A stretch of DNA of 64,000 bases from contig NYMS01000001.1 of the NCBI GenBank assembly GCA_002529455.1, positions 1-64,000 on the forward strand, given 5' to 3'. The notes beneath the pieces were generated by a model. It saw nothing but the letters and a program-made list of their open reading frames with translations, had not been told where the DNA came from and did no database searches. Shown here piece after piece: positions 33,811 through 41,670 of this stretch. The first letter of the stretch is position 1, and each line of letters begins with the position of its first letter. Source of the stretch: Glycomyces fuscus. Its GTDB lineage: Bacteria > Actinomycetota > Actinomycetes > Streptosporangiales > Streptosporangiaceae. The position numbers were made by a program, and so were the translations under genes.

Positions 33811-34719
33811 ATGACCGCAACCGGCCAACCCCCCGTCCCGGCGCCCCAGTACCGGGAACACCCCGCCACCAGCACCAACGGCATGGTGATGGCGGTGGTC
33901 AGCATCCTGCTCTTCCTCGTCGGCGCCGCCGTCGCCCTCTCACCCCTCATCGGCCTGCCCGTGCCCCTGGTCGCCGTCGGCGTGGTCCTCGCCGCGGCCG
34001 GCTTCCTGCTCTTCATCGGGCTGGAGGTGGTCGCGCCCAACGAGGCCAAGGTCGTCCAGCTCTTCGGCCGCTACGTCGGCAGCGTCCGCACCGACGGACT
34101 GCGCTGGGTCAACCCCCTCACCGTCCGCAAGGGCGTCTCCACGCGCATCCGCAACCACGAGACCTCCGTGATGAAGGTCAACGACGCCTCCGGCAGCCCC
34201 ATCGAGATCGCCGCCGTCATCGTCTGGCAGGTGGAGGACACCGCCCGCGCCTCCTTCGAGGTGGACGACTTCGTGGAGTTCGTCTCCATCCAGACCGAGG
34301 CCGCCGTGCGCCACATCGCGGGCAACTACCCCTACGACTCCTACGACGCCGACACCAGCCGCTCCCTGCGCGGCAGCGCCGACCTCATCACCGAGCAGCT
34401 GTCCAAGGAGGTCGGCGAGCGGGTCGAGGCGGCGGGCGTGCGGATCGTGGAGTCGCGCTTCACCCACCTGGCCTACGCCTCCGAGGTCGCCCAGGCCATG
34501 CTCCAGCGCCAGCAGGCCAGCGCGCTGATCGCCGCCCGCCAGGAGATCGTCGAGGGGGCCGTGGGCATGGTCGACCGCGCGCTCGCCCGCCTGTCGGAGG
34601 AGGACGTGGTGGATCTGGACGAGGAGCGCAAGGCCGCCATGGTCAGCAACCTGCTCGTGGTGCTGTGCTCCGACCGCCCCGCCAGCCCCGTCGTCAACGC
34701 CGGAACCCTGTACCAGTGA
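33811..34719 (+). CDS. SPFH (stomatin/prohibitin/flotillin) domain membrane protein
   Basis: 302 residues. Two hydrophobic segments (about 25-45 and 48-70) anchor the N-terminus, followed by an SPFH/Band-7 domain: [30 protein letters not shown], then [22 protein letters not shown] and [52 protein letters not shown]. Such proteins oligomerise as scaffolds in membranes and respond to stress; this subclass is conserved in actinomycetes without a known function. ATG 33811, with GAGGAG about 13 bases upstream. Followed 15 bases later by a ribbon-helix-helix gene. Confidence 0.88.
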   Translation: MTATGQPPVPAPQYREHPATSTNGMVMAVVSILLFLVGAAVALSPLIGLPVPLVAVGVVLAAAGFLLFIGLEVVAPNEAKVVQLFGRYVGSVRTDGLRWVNPLTVRKGVSTRIRNHETSVMKVNDASGSPIEIAAVIVWQVEDTARASFEVDDFVEFVSIQTEAAVRHIAGNYPYDSYDADTSRSLRGSADLITEQLSKEVGERVEAAGVRIVESRFTHLAYASEVAQAMLQRQQASALIAARQEIVEGAVGMVDRALARLSEEDVVDLDEERKAAMVSNLLVVLCSDRPASPVVNAGTLYQ

Positions 34720-34734
34720 CCGCGTGAGGTGGCC

Positions 34735-34962
34735 GTGCCCGAGCGCAAGAAGGTGCTGCTACGGCTCGATCCCGCCGTCCACGACGCGCTCGCGCGGTGG
34801 GCGGGGCAGGAGCTGCGCAGCACCAACGCCCAGATCGAGTTCCTGCTGCGCCGTGCGCTGGACGACGCGGGGCGGATGCCCAAGGAGGCGGGGGCCATTC
34901 CCCGCCGCGGCCGCCCCCGCAGGTCCGACCCGGACCGGGGGGACGACGGCCCGGGGGAGTGA
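34735..34962 (+). CDS. Arc-like ribbon-helix-helix protein
   Basis: 75 residues: [43 protein letters not shown] is an Arc/CopG-type ribbon-helix-helix DNA-binding unit, followed by a basic Pro/Arg tail. GTG 34735 is chosen because GTGAGG lies 6 bases upstream; GTG 34729 would lack room for it. It directly follows the SPFH gene and is probably co-transcribed. RHH proteins bind short palindromes as dimers, so it may autoregulate the SPFH and PH genes through GTGATATCAC. No toxin partner is seen. Confidence 0.82.
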   Translation: MPERKKVLLRLDPAVHDALARWAGQELRSTNAQIEFLLRRALDDAGRMPKEAGAIPRRGRPRRSDPDRGDDGPGE

Positions 34963-34980
34963 CGGCCCCCGGCCCGGCCC

Positions 34981-35805
34981 TCAGGCCCCGCCCGCCGACC
35001 CGGCCAGGGCGGCGCGCAGCAGGTCCGCCGTGGCCGGGTCGGCGGGCAGGAACGACTCGATCCTCAGCTCCGACACCGTGATGTCCACCGGGGTGCCGAA
35101 GGTGGCCACCGTGGACAGCAGCGCCAGGTCGCCCAGGCTGTGCCGCAGCCGCATCGGCACCGCCAGCTCCGGCGCCCCGGAGGCGTCGGGAGCGGGCCCG
35201 GGGTCGGCGCAGGGGTAGGCGCGCAGCTCCCGGTACAGCTCGGCCAGGACCGGATCGGCGGACCACTCCACCTCCCGGCGCAGCCGGTCCAGGAGGTGGG
35301 CCCGCCACTCGCCCAGGTTGGCGATCCTCGGCGCCATCCCGCGCGGGTGCAGTCCCACGCGCAGGACGTTCACCGGCGGGGCCAGCAGCTCCTCGTCCAC
35401 GCCCTCCAGGAGCACGGTCACACCGGCGTTGGCGTCCACCAGGGTCCACCGCCGGTCGACCACCACCACGGGGAAGGGCTCGTGCCCGGCGAGGATCGCC
35501 CCGACGGCACCGCGCAGCGGCTCCAGCTCCGGCCCGTCCAGCGGCGCCTCGGAGTAGGCGGGCGCGTACCCGGCCGCGAGCAGCATCCGGTTCTGCTCCC
35601 GCAGCGGGACGTCCAGGCTCTCACCCAGCCGCAGCACCATCTCGCGGCTGGGCCGGGACCGCCCGGTCTCCACGAAGCTCAGGTGCCGGGCGGAGACCTC
35701 CGCCCGGATGGACAGGTCCAGCTGGCTGATCCGGCGCTGTCGCCGCCACTGCCTGAGCAGGGCGCCGATCGGATGCCGCCGGGCGGCCTCGGCCTCTGTG
35801 GTCAC
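34981..35805 (-). CDS. XRE-family regulator with MmyB-like ligand-binding domain
   Basis: 274 residues. Residues ~10-70 form an XRE helix-turn-helix: [55 protein letters not shown]. The remainder matches the MmyB-like PAS-type domain ([20 protein letters not shown], then [21 protein letters not shown]), which binds fatty-acid-like ligands in characterised members. The GTG at 35805 overlaps the stop of the upstream membrane-protein gene by 4 bases (GTGA) and has AAGGGGAG at 5 bases, so the two are translationally coupled. Target unknown. Confidence 0.87.
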   Translation of the reverse strand: MTTEAEAARRHPIGALLRQWRRQRRISQLDLSIRAEVSARHLSFVETGRSRPSREMVLRLGESLDVPLREQNRMLLAAGYAPAYSEAPLDGPELEPLRGAVGAILAGHEPFPVVVVDRRWTLVDANAGVTVLLEGVDEELLAPPVNVLRVGLHPRGMAPRIANLGEWRAHLLDRLRREVEWSADPVLAELYRELRAYPCADPGPAPDASGAPELAVPMRLRHSLGDLALLSTVATFGTPVDITVSELRIESFLPADPATADLLRAALAGSAGGA

Positions 35806-36215
35806 ACGCTCCCCTTCAGCACACCCCGCAGGAAGAAGGCCTCGGCCGCGGAGATCCCCAGGACGGCGGCGGCCTGCGCCAGGACGAAGACTACGCCGAG
35901 GACGGTCGGGCCGAGCAGGGCGGCGACCGCGACGGAGCCCAGGATCCACAGGGCGTTCACGGCGAGCACCGCCCGCACCCCCCGGACGCCGGGCTCGGCG
36001 CGGGCGGCCAGCAGCCACAGCAGCGCGGCGAACGGGAGCAGGAACAGCCCGGCGGGCAGCAGCAGGGCGGTGGGCAGGCCCAGCGGGCCCGACAGGAGGG
36101 CGGATCCGGCCGCCATCACGAGTCCGGACCCGGCACAGGCCAGGGCGTCGGTGCGCAGTGCGGCGCGGAGCGGGCGCGCGGCGGCGGGAGCGGCGGGAAG
36201 GACGGGGGTGGACAC
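35802..36215 (-). CDS. Small multi-pass membrane protein
   Basis: 137 residues with four hydrophobic helices (about 25-45, 50-70, 80-100, 105-128) and a Pro/Ala-rich start. No family recognised; it resembles DoxX- or DUF-type four-helix proteins only in layout. GTG 36215 follows AGGAGG at 5 bases. It ends inside the start of the MmyB-like regulator (GTGA overlap), so the regulator probably controls this gene pair or responds to a lipid-related state it affects. Confidence 0.78.
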   Translation of the reverse strand: MSTPVLPAAPAAARPLRAALRTDALACAGSGLVMAAGSALLSGPLGLPTALLLPAGLFLLPFAALLWLLAARAEPGVRGVRAVLAVNALWILGSVAVAALLGPTVLGVVFVLAQAAAVLGISAAEAFFLRGVLKGSV

Positions 36216-36317
36216 GGGGCCTCCTGCGTGTTCGAAGGGGTACGCGCACAGCCTCGCCCCGCCGGGGTCACGGTGTCGATTACCTCCGAGGTCATGCCGT
36301 GGCGGCGGACCCCGGGT

Positions 36318-36352
36318 CCGGGCGGGGAAAGGCCCGGCCGCCCCCCGCCCGG
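36318..36352 (-). terminator. Hairpin terminator after the flavoprotein dehydrogenase gene
   Basis: CCGGGCGGGG/CCCCGCCCGG perfect 10-base stem (36318-36327 with 36343-36352), 13 bases beyond the stop of the gene ending at 36365. It separates that gene from the downstream membrane protein/regulator pair. Confidence 0.6.
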
Positions 36353-36364
36353 GAGGAGCGCTCC

Positions 36365-38029
36365 CTAGCCCAGGGCCGCCGCGGCGGCCCGCCCGGCCGT
36401 GCGGCCCGAGAACAGGCAGCCGCCCAGGAAGGTGCCCTCCAGCGCCCGGTAGCCGTGCACCCCGCCGCCGCCGAACCCGGCGACCTCGCCCGCGGCGTAC
36501 ACCCCCGGCAGCGGAGTGCCGTCCCCGCGCAGCACCCGGGCGTCCAGGTCGGTGTGCAGGCCGCCCAGGGTCTTGCGGGTGAGCACGCGCAGGCGCACGG
36601 CGATCAGCGGGCCCGCCTTGGGGTCCAGGATCTGGTGCGGGGACGCCACCCGGGCCAGCCGGTCGCCCCGGTAGTTGCGCGCCCCGCGGATCGCCGTCAC
36701 CTGGAGGTCCTTGGTGAAGGTGTTGACCATCTCCCGGTCGCGGGCCACCACCTCGCGGGTGACGGTGTCGGCGTCGAGCACCCCGTCGCCCGCGATCTCC
36801 TTCATCCTGCGGATCAGCTCGGGCAGCCGGTCGGCCACGGCGAAGTCCGCTCCGTTGCGCTTGAAGGCCTCCACCGGCCCCGGCGCGCCCGGCAGCACCC
36901 GCTTGAGGACGAGCCCGAGGTCCTTCCCGGTCAGGTCGGGGTTCTGCTCCGAACCCGACAGGGCGAACTCCTTCTCGATGATCTTCTGCGAGAGCACGAA
37001 CCACGTGTACTCGTGCCCGCTGCCCATGATGTGCTCCAGGGTGCCCAGGGTGTCGAACCCCGGGAAGCAGGGCGCGGGCAGCCGCCTGCCGGTCGCGTCC
37101 AGCCACAGCGAGGAGGGCCCCGGCAGGATGCGGATGCCGTGCCTGGACCAGACGGGGTCCCAGTTCTGGATGCCCTCGGTGTAGTGCCACATGCGGTCGG
37201 GGTTGACGACCCGCCCGCCCGCCTCCTCGGTGATGGCCAGCATGCGCCCGTCCACGTGCTCGGGCACGCCCGAGAGCATGTGCCGGGGCGGGGTGCCCAG
37301 GCGCTCGGGCCAGTTACGGCGCACCAGGTCGTGGTTGGCGCCGATCCCGCCGGAGGTGACGATCACCGCCTGCGCCGAGACCTCGAAGTCGCCGACCGCC
37401 TCGCGGCCGCTGGCCTCGCCCCGCCTGACGTCGCTGGGGGCCAGGACCGCGCCGCGCACGCCGGTGACCGTCCCGCCCGTGACCACCAGTTCGTCCACCC
37501 GGTGGCGGAAGCGCAGCGAGACCAGGCCGCGCTCGGCCGCCGCGCGCACCCGCCGCTCGAAGGGCGCGACCACGCCCGGGCCGGTGCCCCAGGTGATGTG
37601 GAACCGGGGCACGGAGTTGCCGTGGCCGTCGGCCAGGTAGCCGCCGCGCTCGGCCCAGCCCACCAGGGGGAAGAACCGCATCCCCTGCTGGTGGAGCCAG
37701 GAGCGCTTCTCCCCGGCGGCGAAGTCCACGTAGGCCTCGGCCCACCGGCGGGGCCAGGCGTCCTCGGGGCGGTCGAACCCGGCGGTGCCCATCCAGTCCT
37801 GCAGGGCCAGTTCCACGGAGTCCCTGATGCCCATGCGCCGCTGCTCGGGGGAGTCCACGAGGAACAGTCCGCCGAAGGACCAGAACGCCTGCCCGCCCAG
37901 GGACTGCTCGGGCTCCTGGTCCAGCAGGACCACACGTCTGCCCGCGTCGGCCAGCTCGGCGGCCGCGGCCAGGCCCGCAAGCCCGGCGCCGACGACGATG
38001 ACGTCGGCGTGGTCGTCTCCGCTACCCAT
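36365..38029 (-). CDS. FAD-binding dehydrogenase (fumarate reductase / ketosteroid dehydrogenase-like)
   Basis: 554 residues, cytosolic. The N-terminal DVIVVGAGLAGLAAAAELADAGRRVVLLDQEP is a dinucleotide-binding fold for FAD, followed by LGGQAFWSFGGLF. The C-terminal LPGVYAAGEVAGFGGGGVHGYRALEGTFLGGCLFSGRTAG closes the FAD site. The centre carries SGGIGANHDLVRRNWP and a cap domain. It belongs to the fumarate reductase/3-ketosteroid-1-dehydrogenase superfamily as a long FAD-binding dehydrogenase whose substrate is unknown. ATG 38029 follows GGGGAAGAGG. It stands alone between two hairpin terminators. Confidence 0.86.
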   Translation of the reverse strand: MGSGDDHADVIVVGAGLAGLAAAAELADAGRRVVLLDQEPEQSLGGQAFWSFGGLFLVDSPEQRRMGIRDSVELALQDWMGTAGFDRPEDAWPRRWAEAYVDFAAGEKRSWLHQQGMRFFPLVGWAERGGYLADGHGNSVPRFHITWGTGPGVVAPFERRVRAAAERGLVSLRFRHRVDELVVTGGTVTGVRGAVLAPSDVRRGEASGREAVGDFEVSAQAVIVTSGGIGANHDLVRRNWPERLGTPPRHMLSGVPEHVDGRMLAITEEAGGRVVNPDRMWHYTEGIQNWDPVWSRHGIRILPGPSSLWLDATGRRLPAPCFPGFDTLGTLEHIMGSGHEYTWFVLSQKIIEKEFALSGSEQNPDLTGKDLGLVLKRVLPGAPGPVEAFKRNGADFAVADRLPELIRRMKEIAGDGVLDADTVTREVVARDREMVNTFTKDLQVTAIRGARNYRGDRLARVASPHQILDPKAGPLIAVRLRVLTRKTLGGLHTDLDARVLRGDGTPLPGVYAAGEVAGFGGGGVHGYRALEGTFLGGCLFSGRTAGRAAAAALG

Positions 38030-38254
38030 GCCTCTTCCCCTCAGGTCGGCCGTGCCCGGGGCACGGCGTGCGCGATGGTGACGACTGTGCCGCCGCCGGG
38101 GCGGTGCGGCAAGGGGACCGTGTGCCGTGCGCCACAGGTTTTGTCAGGAGGTGACAAACCCTCCCGGCTCGGACAGAATCGTGCGACCCGCGCGCCGGAC
38201 CCCCTCCGGCGCCGTTCGCGCCGGTCGCACCGTGTCGACGACAGAGGATCCCCC

Positions 38255-39094
38255 GTGTACTTCCATCCCCCGACCCTCGACCCCGGGCCGTTCGCCGTCC
38301 TGATCGGGCTGGCGGCCCTGCTCTTCCTGCTCGCCCAGCCCTTGCTGATGCGGCCCCTGACCCGCCGCCTGGGGGAACCCGCCGAACCCGGCCGCCCCTC
38401 GCCCCTGACGCGCCTCCACCGCGCCGGGGCGTGGGTGTCCCTGGCCGAGGTCCTCCTGGCCGCGGCCTTCGTCGGCTCCGCGCGGGTCCTCACCCCGGCC
38501 GACGTCGGCCTCGCCCCGCCCCGGTTGCAGGGGTACGACCCCGGGGTGCCCCCGCTCCTGGCGGGCGACCCCGTGTCCTGGGCCGGGACGGCCGCGGTCC
38601 TGGTGTGGGCCGCGCTGTTCGTGGCGGCCCTGCTGGTGGAGAGGTACCGGGACGGCGCCCGCGCGGGAGCCCCGGCCGGGCGGATCCGCCTCCCCGACCC
38701 CGCAGGCGCCGAGTGGCGCGGGATGCTCTGGTCCTTCACCCTGGGCGGCCTGTCCACCACGGTCGTGCTCTTCGTGGTCGTCTACCCGCTGGTCACCGTG
38801 TTCGTCGGCCCCCTGGCCGCGGTCGCCGCCATCGCGCTGCTGCTGGGAGGGCAGCAGTGGGGGAGCGGGTTCCAGCAGATGTCCGCCATGGCCGCGTACG
38901 GACTGCTGACGGCGCTGTGCCACGCCTTCCTGTTCGCCGGGTCCCTGGCGGCGCCCGTGGCCTCCTGGTGCGCCCTCGCCTACCTCTACGGCCGCTCGCT
39001 GCGTCAGCGGCGCCTCCAGCTGTACGGGGCGGCGCCCATCGAGGTCATCGTGCTCGACGCCGACGGCAACCCCGTCCAGCGGACCGGGCGCTGA
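38255..39094 (+). CDS. Multi-pass membrane protein, unknown function
   Basis: 279 residues with about seven hydrophobic segments spread from residue 10 to 245 and a hydrophilic C-terminus ending VLDADGNPVQRTGR. Loops are rich in Pro/Arg. The layout resembles CPBP-type intramembrane proteases, but the EExxxR and HxxxN motifs are not visible, so no enzymatic role is claimed. GTG 38255 is preceded by AGAGGAT at 5 bases. Divergent from the flavoprotein dehydrogenase and convergent with the alcohol dehydrogenase. Confidence 0.7.
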   Translation: MYFHPPTLDPGPFAVLIGLAALLFLLAQPLLMRPLTRRLGEPAEPGRPSPLTRLHRAGAWVSLAEVLLAAAFVGSARVLTPADVGLAPPRLQGYDPGVPPLLAGDPVSWAGTAAVLVWAALFVAALLVERYRDGARAGAPAGRIRLPDPAGAEWRGMLWSFTLGGLSTTVVLFVVVYPLVTVFVGPLAAVAAIALLLGGQQWGSGFQQMSAMAAYGLLTALCHAFLFAGSLAAPVASWCALAYLYGRSLRQRRLQLYGAAPIEVIVLDADGNPVQRTGR

Positions 39095-39117
39095 CCGGGG
39101 CGGGCCGCACGTCACGG

Positions 39118-39155
39118 GCTCCGGCGGTACCGCACCCGCGCGGTACCGCCGGAGC
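39118..39155. terminator. Bidirectional 16-base-stem terminator
   Basis: GCTCCGGCGGTACCGC/GCGGTACCGCCGGAGC with a 6-base loop: a perfect 16-base stem centred between the convergent stops at 39094 and 39164. It can serve both genes. Confidence 0.85.
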
Positions 39156-39163
39156 CCGCGGGT

Positions 39164-40258
39164 TCAGCCGCCGAAGCGCACCAGCGACCGGCCGCCCCGG
39201 CCCCGGGACATGCGCTCGAAGGCCTCGGGCACGCCCGCGAGCGGGATCTCGTCGGTGACCATCGCCGACAGCTTCAGCTCCCCCGAGCGCACCCGTTCGG
39301 CGATGAGCGGGATGTCGCGAGCAGGGTCGCCGGAGCCGTACACGCACCCGCGCAGGGTGCGCGCCTGGTGGAACAGCTCCAGCGCGTTGAAGGTCACCTC
39401 GTCGTCGCGCCTGCCCACGCCCACCACCGTGACCGTGCCGCCGCGCCGGGACACGTCCCAGGCCGAGCGCACCACCTTCGCCGACCCCACCACCTCGAAG
39501 GCGTGGTCCGCGCCGCGCCCGCCCGTCAGCGCGCGCACGGCCTTGACCAGTGAGCCGTCGGCGAGCAGGAACTCGGTCGCGCCCAGCGAGCGGGCCAGCT
39601 CCTCCTTGTCGGGGGAGACGTCCACCGCGACCACCGGGTCGGCCCCGGCCAGGCGCGCGGCCTGGAGCACCGACAGGCCCACCCCGCCCAGGCCCAGCAC
39701 CACGGCGGACTGGCCCTCGCGCACGCCCGCGGAGTTGTTGACCGCGCCCCAGCCGGTGAGCACCGCGCAGCCCAGCACGGCGGCCACCGCCGGGTCGATC
39801 CCGTCGGGCAGCGGCACGACGGCTGAGGCGGGCACCACGGTGGCCTCGGCGAACGCGCCGCAGCCCAGGCCGGGGTAGACGGGGGTGCCGTCGGTGAGTT
39901 CGGCGTAGGGCTGCACGGTGCGGTCCAGCGCGTGCTCGCACAGGTGGGGCTCGCCCTGGCGGCAGAACCAGCACTCGCGGCACGAGGGCGCCCAGTTCAG
40001 GATCACCTGCTGGCCGGGCATCACCTCCGTGACGCCCTCGCCGACGGCGTCGACGGTTCCGGCGCCCTCGTGGCCCAGCACGGCGGGCCACTTCTGCGCC
40101 AGGGTGCCGTTGGACAGGGACAGGTCGGAGTGGCACACGCCCGCGGCGGCCAGGCGCACCCGCACCTGGCCGGGGCCGGGGTCGGGCAGGACCAGGTCGC
40201 GGATCTGGGGAGGGGCACCGCGCTCGGAGAAGACGGCGGCCCTGACGGTCGTACTCAT
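39164..40258 (-). CDS. Zinc-dependent alcohol dehydrogenase, class-III-like MDR family
   Basis: 364 residues. Catalytic-zinc ligands are in AAGVCHSDLS (Cys, near 43) and LGHEGAGTVDAVGEGV (His-Glu, near 63); the structural zinc site is CRECWFCRQGEPHLC (four Cys, near 93-107). The NAD-binding motif VLGLGGVGLSVLQAARLAGADPVVAVD follows near 190. The pattern fits mycothiol/glutathione-type or aryl alcohol dehydrogenases oxidising primary alcohols. ATG 40258 with GGAG at 8 bases. Expressed from a strong promoter overlapped by a perfect palindrome typical of TetR operators; divergent from Ku. Confidence 0.9.
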   Translation of the reverse strand: MSTTVRAAVFSERGAPPQIRDLVLPDPGPGQVRVRLAAAGVCHSDLSLSNGTLAQKWPAVLGHEGAGTVDAVGEGVTEVMPGQQVILNWAPSCRECWFCRQGEPHLCEHALDRTVQPYAELTDGTPVYPGLGCGAFAEATVVPASAVVPLPDGIDPAVAAVLGCAVLTGWGAVNNSAGVREGQSAVVLGLGGVGLSVLQAARLAGADPVVAVDVSPDKEELARSLGATEFLLADGSLVKAVRALTGGRGADHAFEVVGSAKVVRSAWDVSRRGGTVTVVGVGRRDDEVTFNALELFHQARTLRGCVYGSGDPARDIPLIAERVRSGELKLSAMVTDEIPLAGVPEAFERMSRGRGGRSLVRFGG

Positions 40259-40287
40259 GGGAGGAACTCCAATCACGGACTGCCGCG

Positions 40288-40315
40288 ACAGTAGCAATAC
40301 CGACCGGTCGGTCAA
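40288..40315 (-). promoter_or_regulatory. Alcohol dehydrogenase promoter with ACCGACCGGTCGGT operator
   Basis: Minus strand: -35 TTGACC (40310-40315), 16-base spacer, -10 TACTGT (40288-40293). The 14-base perfect palindrome (40299-40312) fills the spacer and touches the -35, the usual place for a TetR-type repressor. Confidence 0.7.
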
Positions 40316-40441
40316 GGATCGGGGGCGTGCGGACCCGTGGTTGCCCGGATGGCCCCGTGCCTTCCCGCCTTGGGGGTCCTTTGCCGTTCTCGACCGACAT
40401 TTTGCCTGGTAGCGGTAATGATGGGGGCAGAGGAGGGGGTC

Positions 40442-41431
40442 ATGGTCAATCCGGTTTGGGTGGGAACCCTCATGTTCGGCAGGGTGCCCATCGGCGTGCG
40501 CCTCTACAGCGCGCGCGAGCGCAGGGGGCCCGTGCTGCACCAGTTCGAGCGGGGCACGGCCGACCGCATCCGCTACGTCCGCGTCAACGAGCGCACCGGC
40601 GAGGAGGTCGCCGGCGAGGACGTCGTGCGCGGGGCCCGCACGGGGGTCGAGGACGAGTACGTGGTCCTGGAGCCCGAGGAGCTGGAGGAGCTCCTCCCGC
40701 ACGGCTCGCGCACCATGGAGCTGACCGGCTTCCTGTCCCAGGGCGCCGTCGACGCGCTGTGGTACGCCTCCACCTACTACGTCGCCCCCCGGTCCGCGGC
40801 CGACGCCAAGGCCTACCAGCTGCTGTACACGGCCCTGGAGCAGACCCGCCGCACGGGTGTGGCCACCGTCGTCCTGCGCGACCGCGAGTACCCCGCCCTG
40901 ATCGAGCCGAACCGGGGCGTACTGTCGGCCTCCACCCTGTGGTGGCCCGACGAGGTCCGAGAGCCCGACGACGTGATGCCGCCCGTGGCCCACGCCGCGC
41001 TGGCCAAGAACGAGCTGGAACTGGCCCGGGAGCTGGTCAGGTCCCTGTCCATCGAGTGGGACCCCCAGGACTACGCCGACAGCTACGGCCAGCGCCTGAC
41101 CGAGCTGGTGCGCGCCAAGGCCGGGGGCGGGACGTTCACCCACCGGCCCGAGCAGGCCGCGCCCCCCGAGGACGCGGACGGGCTCGGGGAGGCCCTGCGC
41201 CAGAGCCTGCCGCCCCGCGCCGCCAGGCGGGGCCGCGCCCCCGGCCCGCGCACACCCGCCGGGGCGGAGGAGGCCGCGGGCGCCGGGGCCCGGCGGCGGG
41301 GCGAGGGCCGTGCCACCAAGAGGGAACTGCTCCAGCGGGCCTCCGAGCTGGACGTGCCGGGACGGTCGAAGATGAACCGGGAGCAGCTGGAGGAGGCCGT
41401 GGGCCGGGGCGGCCCCGGCGGCCGCCGCTGA
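40442..41431 (+). CDS. ku: Non-homologous end-joining protein Ku
   Basis: 329 residues. The Ku core follows the bacterial pattern from VWVGTLMFGRVPIGVRLYSARE through HQFERGTADRIRYVRVNERTGEEV, EDEYVVLEPEELEEL, and the long LAKNELELARELVRSLSIEWDPQDYADSYGQRL helix. It forms homodimeric rings on double-strand ends and recruits LigD. The C-terminal ~75 residues are a basic extension ending in RATKRELLQRASELDVPGRSKMNREQLEEAV, similar to SAP/Rho-N-like DNA-binding units seen in some actinomycete Ku proteins. ATG 40442 with GGAGG at 5 bases. No LigD in the window. Confidence 0.92.
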   Translation: MVNPVWVGTLMFGRVPIGVRLYSARERRGPVLHQFERGTADRIRYVRVNERTGEEVAGEDVVRGARTGVEDEYVVLEPEELEELLPHGSRTMELTGFLSQGAVDALWYASTYYVAPRSAADAKAYQLLYTALEQTRRTGVATVVLRDREYPALIEPNRGVLSASTLWWPDEVREPDDVMPPVAHAALAKNELELARELVRSLSIEWDPQDYADSYGQRLTELVRAKAGGGTFTHRPEQAAPPEDADGLGEALRQSLPPRAARRGRAPGPRTPAGAEEAAGAGARRRGEGRATKRELLQRASELDVPGRSKMNREQLEEAVGRGGPGGRR

Positions 41432-41441
41432 GGCCTCCGCC

Positions 41442-41487
41442 GTACCGGACCGGGCTCCTCCCCGCCGGGCGGGGCCGGGTCCGGTAC
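41442..41487 (+). terminator. Nested hairpin terminator after ku
   Basis: Outer 10-base stem GTACCGGACC/GGTCCGGTAC (41442-41451 with 41478-41487) enclosing a smaller hairpin, 41460-41474, with stem CCCCGCC/GGCGGGG. It begins 11 bases after the stop. Confidence 0.7.
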
Positions 41488-41586
41488 CGCGCCGGGGCTT
41501 CGTCGCCGGCCCTCCCCGGCCGCCGTGCGCCTGCCGTGGGGACGGTGTACCGGGGTTGACGGACGCCGGGAACGGCCGGATAGTGC

Positions 41587-41600
41587 TGGGAGCGCTCCCA
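41587..41600 (+). promoter_or_regulatory. CelR/CebR operator, perfect match
   Basis: TGGGAGCGCTCCCA, a perfect 14-base palindrome identical to the known binding site of Thermobifida CelR and Streptomyces CebR, LacI-family repressors released by cellobiose. It lies 71 bases before the start codon of the secreted esterase. No LacI-family gene is in the window, so the regulator acts from elsewhere. Confidence 0.85.
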
Positions 41601-41620
41601 AGCACGGGCGGCGACCCCGC

Positions 41621-41632
41621 CGGAGCGCTCCG
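41621..41632 (+). promoter_or_regulatory. Second, degenerate CelR-like site
   Basis: CGGAGCGCTCCG, a 12-base palindrome sharing the GGAGCGCTCC core of the first site, 34 bases (about three helical turns) downstream and on the same helical face. Confidence 0.5.
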
Positions 41633-41670
41633 TGTCCCCCCACCCCCCCGCACTCGGGAAGGCCCCGAAC

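Noticed and set aside
35708..39094. 1128-codon open frame on the plus strand
   Set aside because: Antisense to the MmyB-like, membrane and flavoprotein genes; only its last 279 codons (from 38255) have membrane-protein character and forward codon bias. The rest is a GC-rich shadow.
38255..39094. CPBP intramembrane protease
   Set aside because: The helix layout is compatible but the EExxxR and His motifs of the family are not visible.
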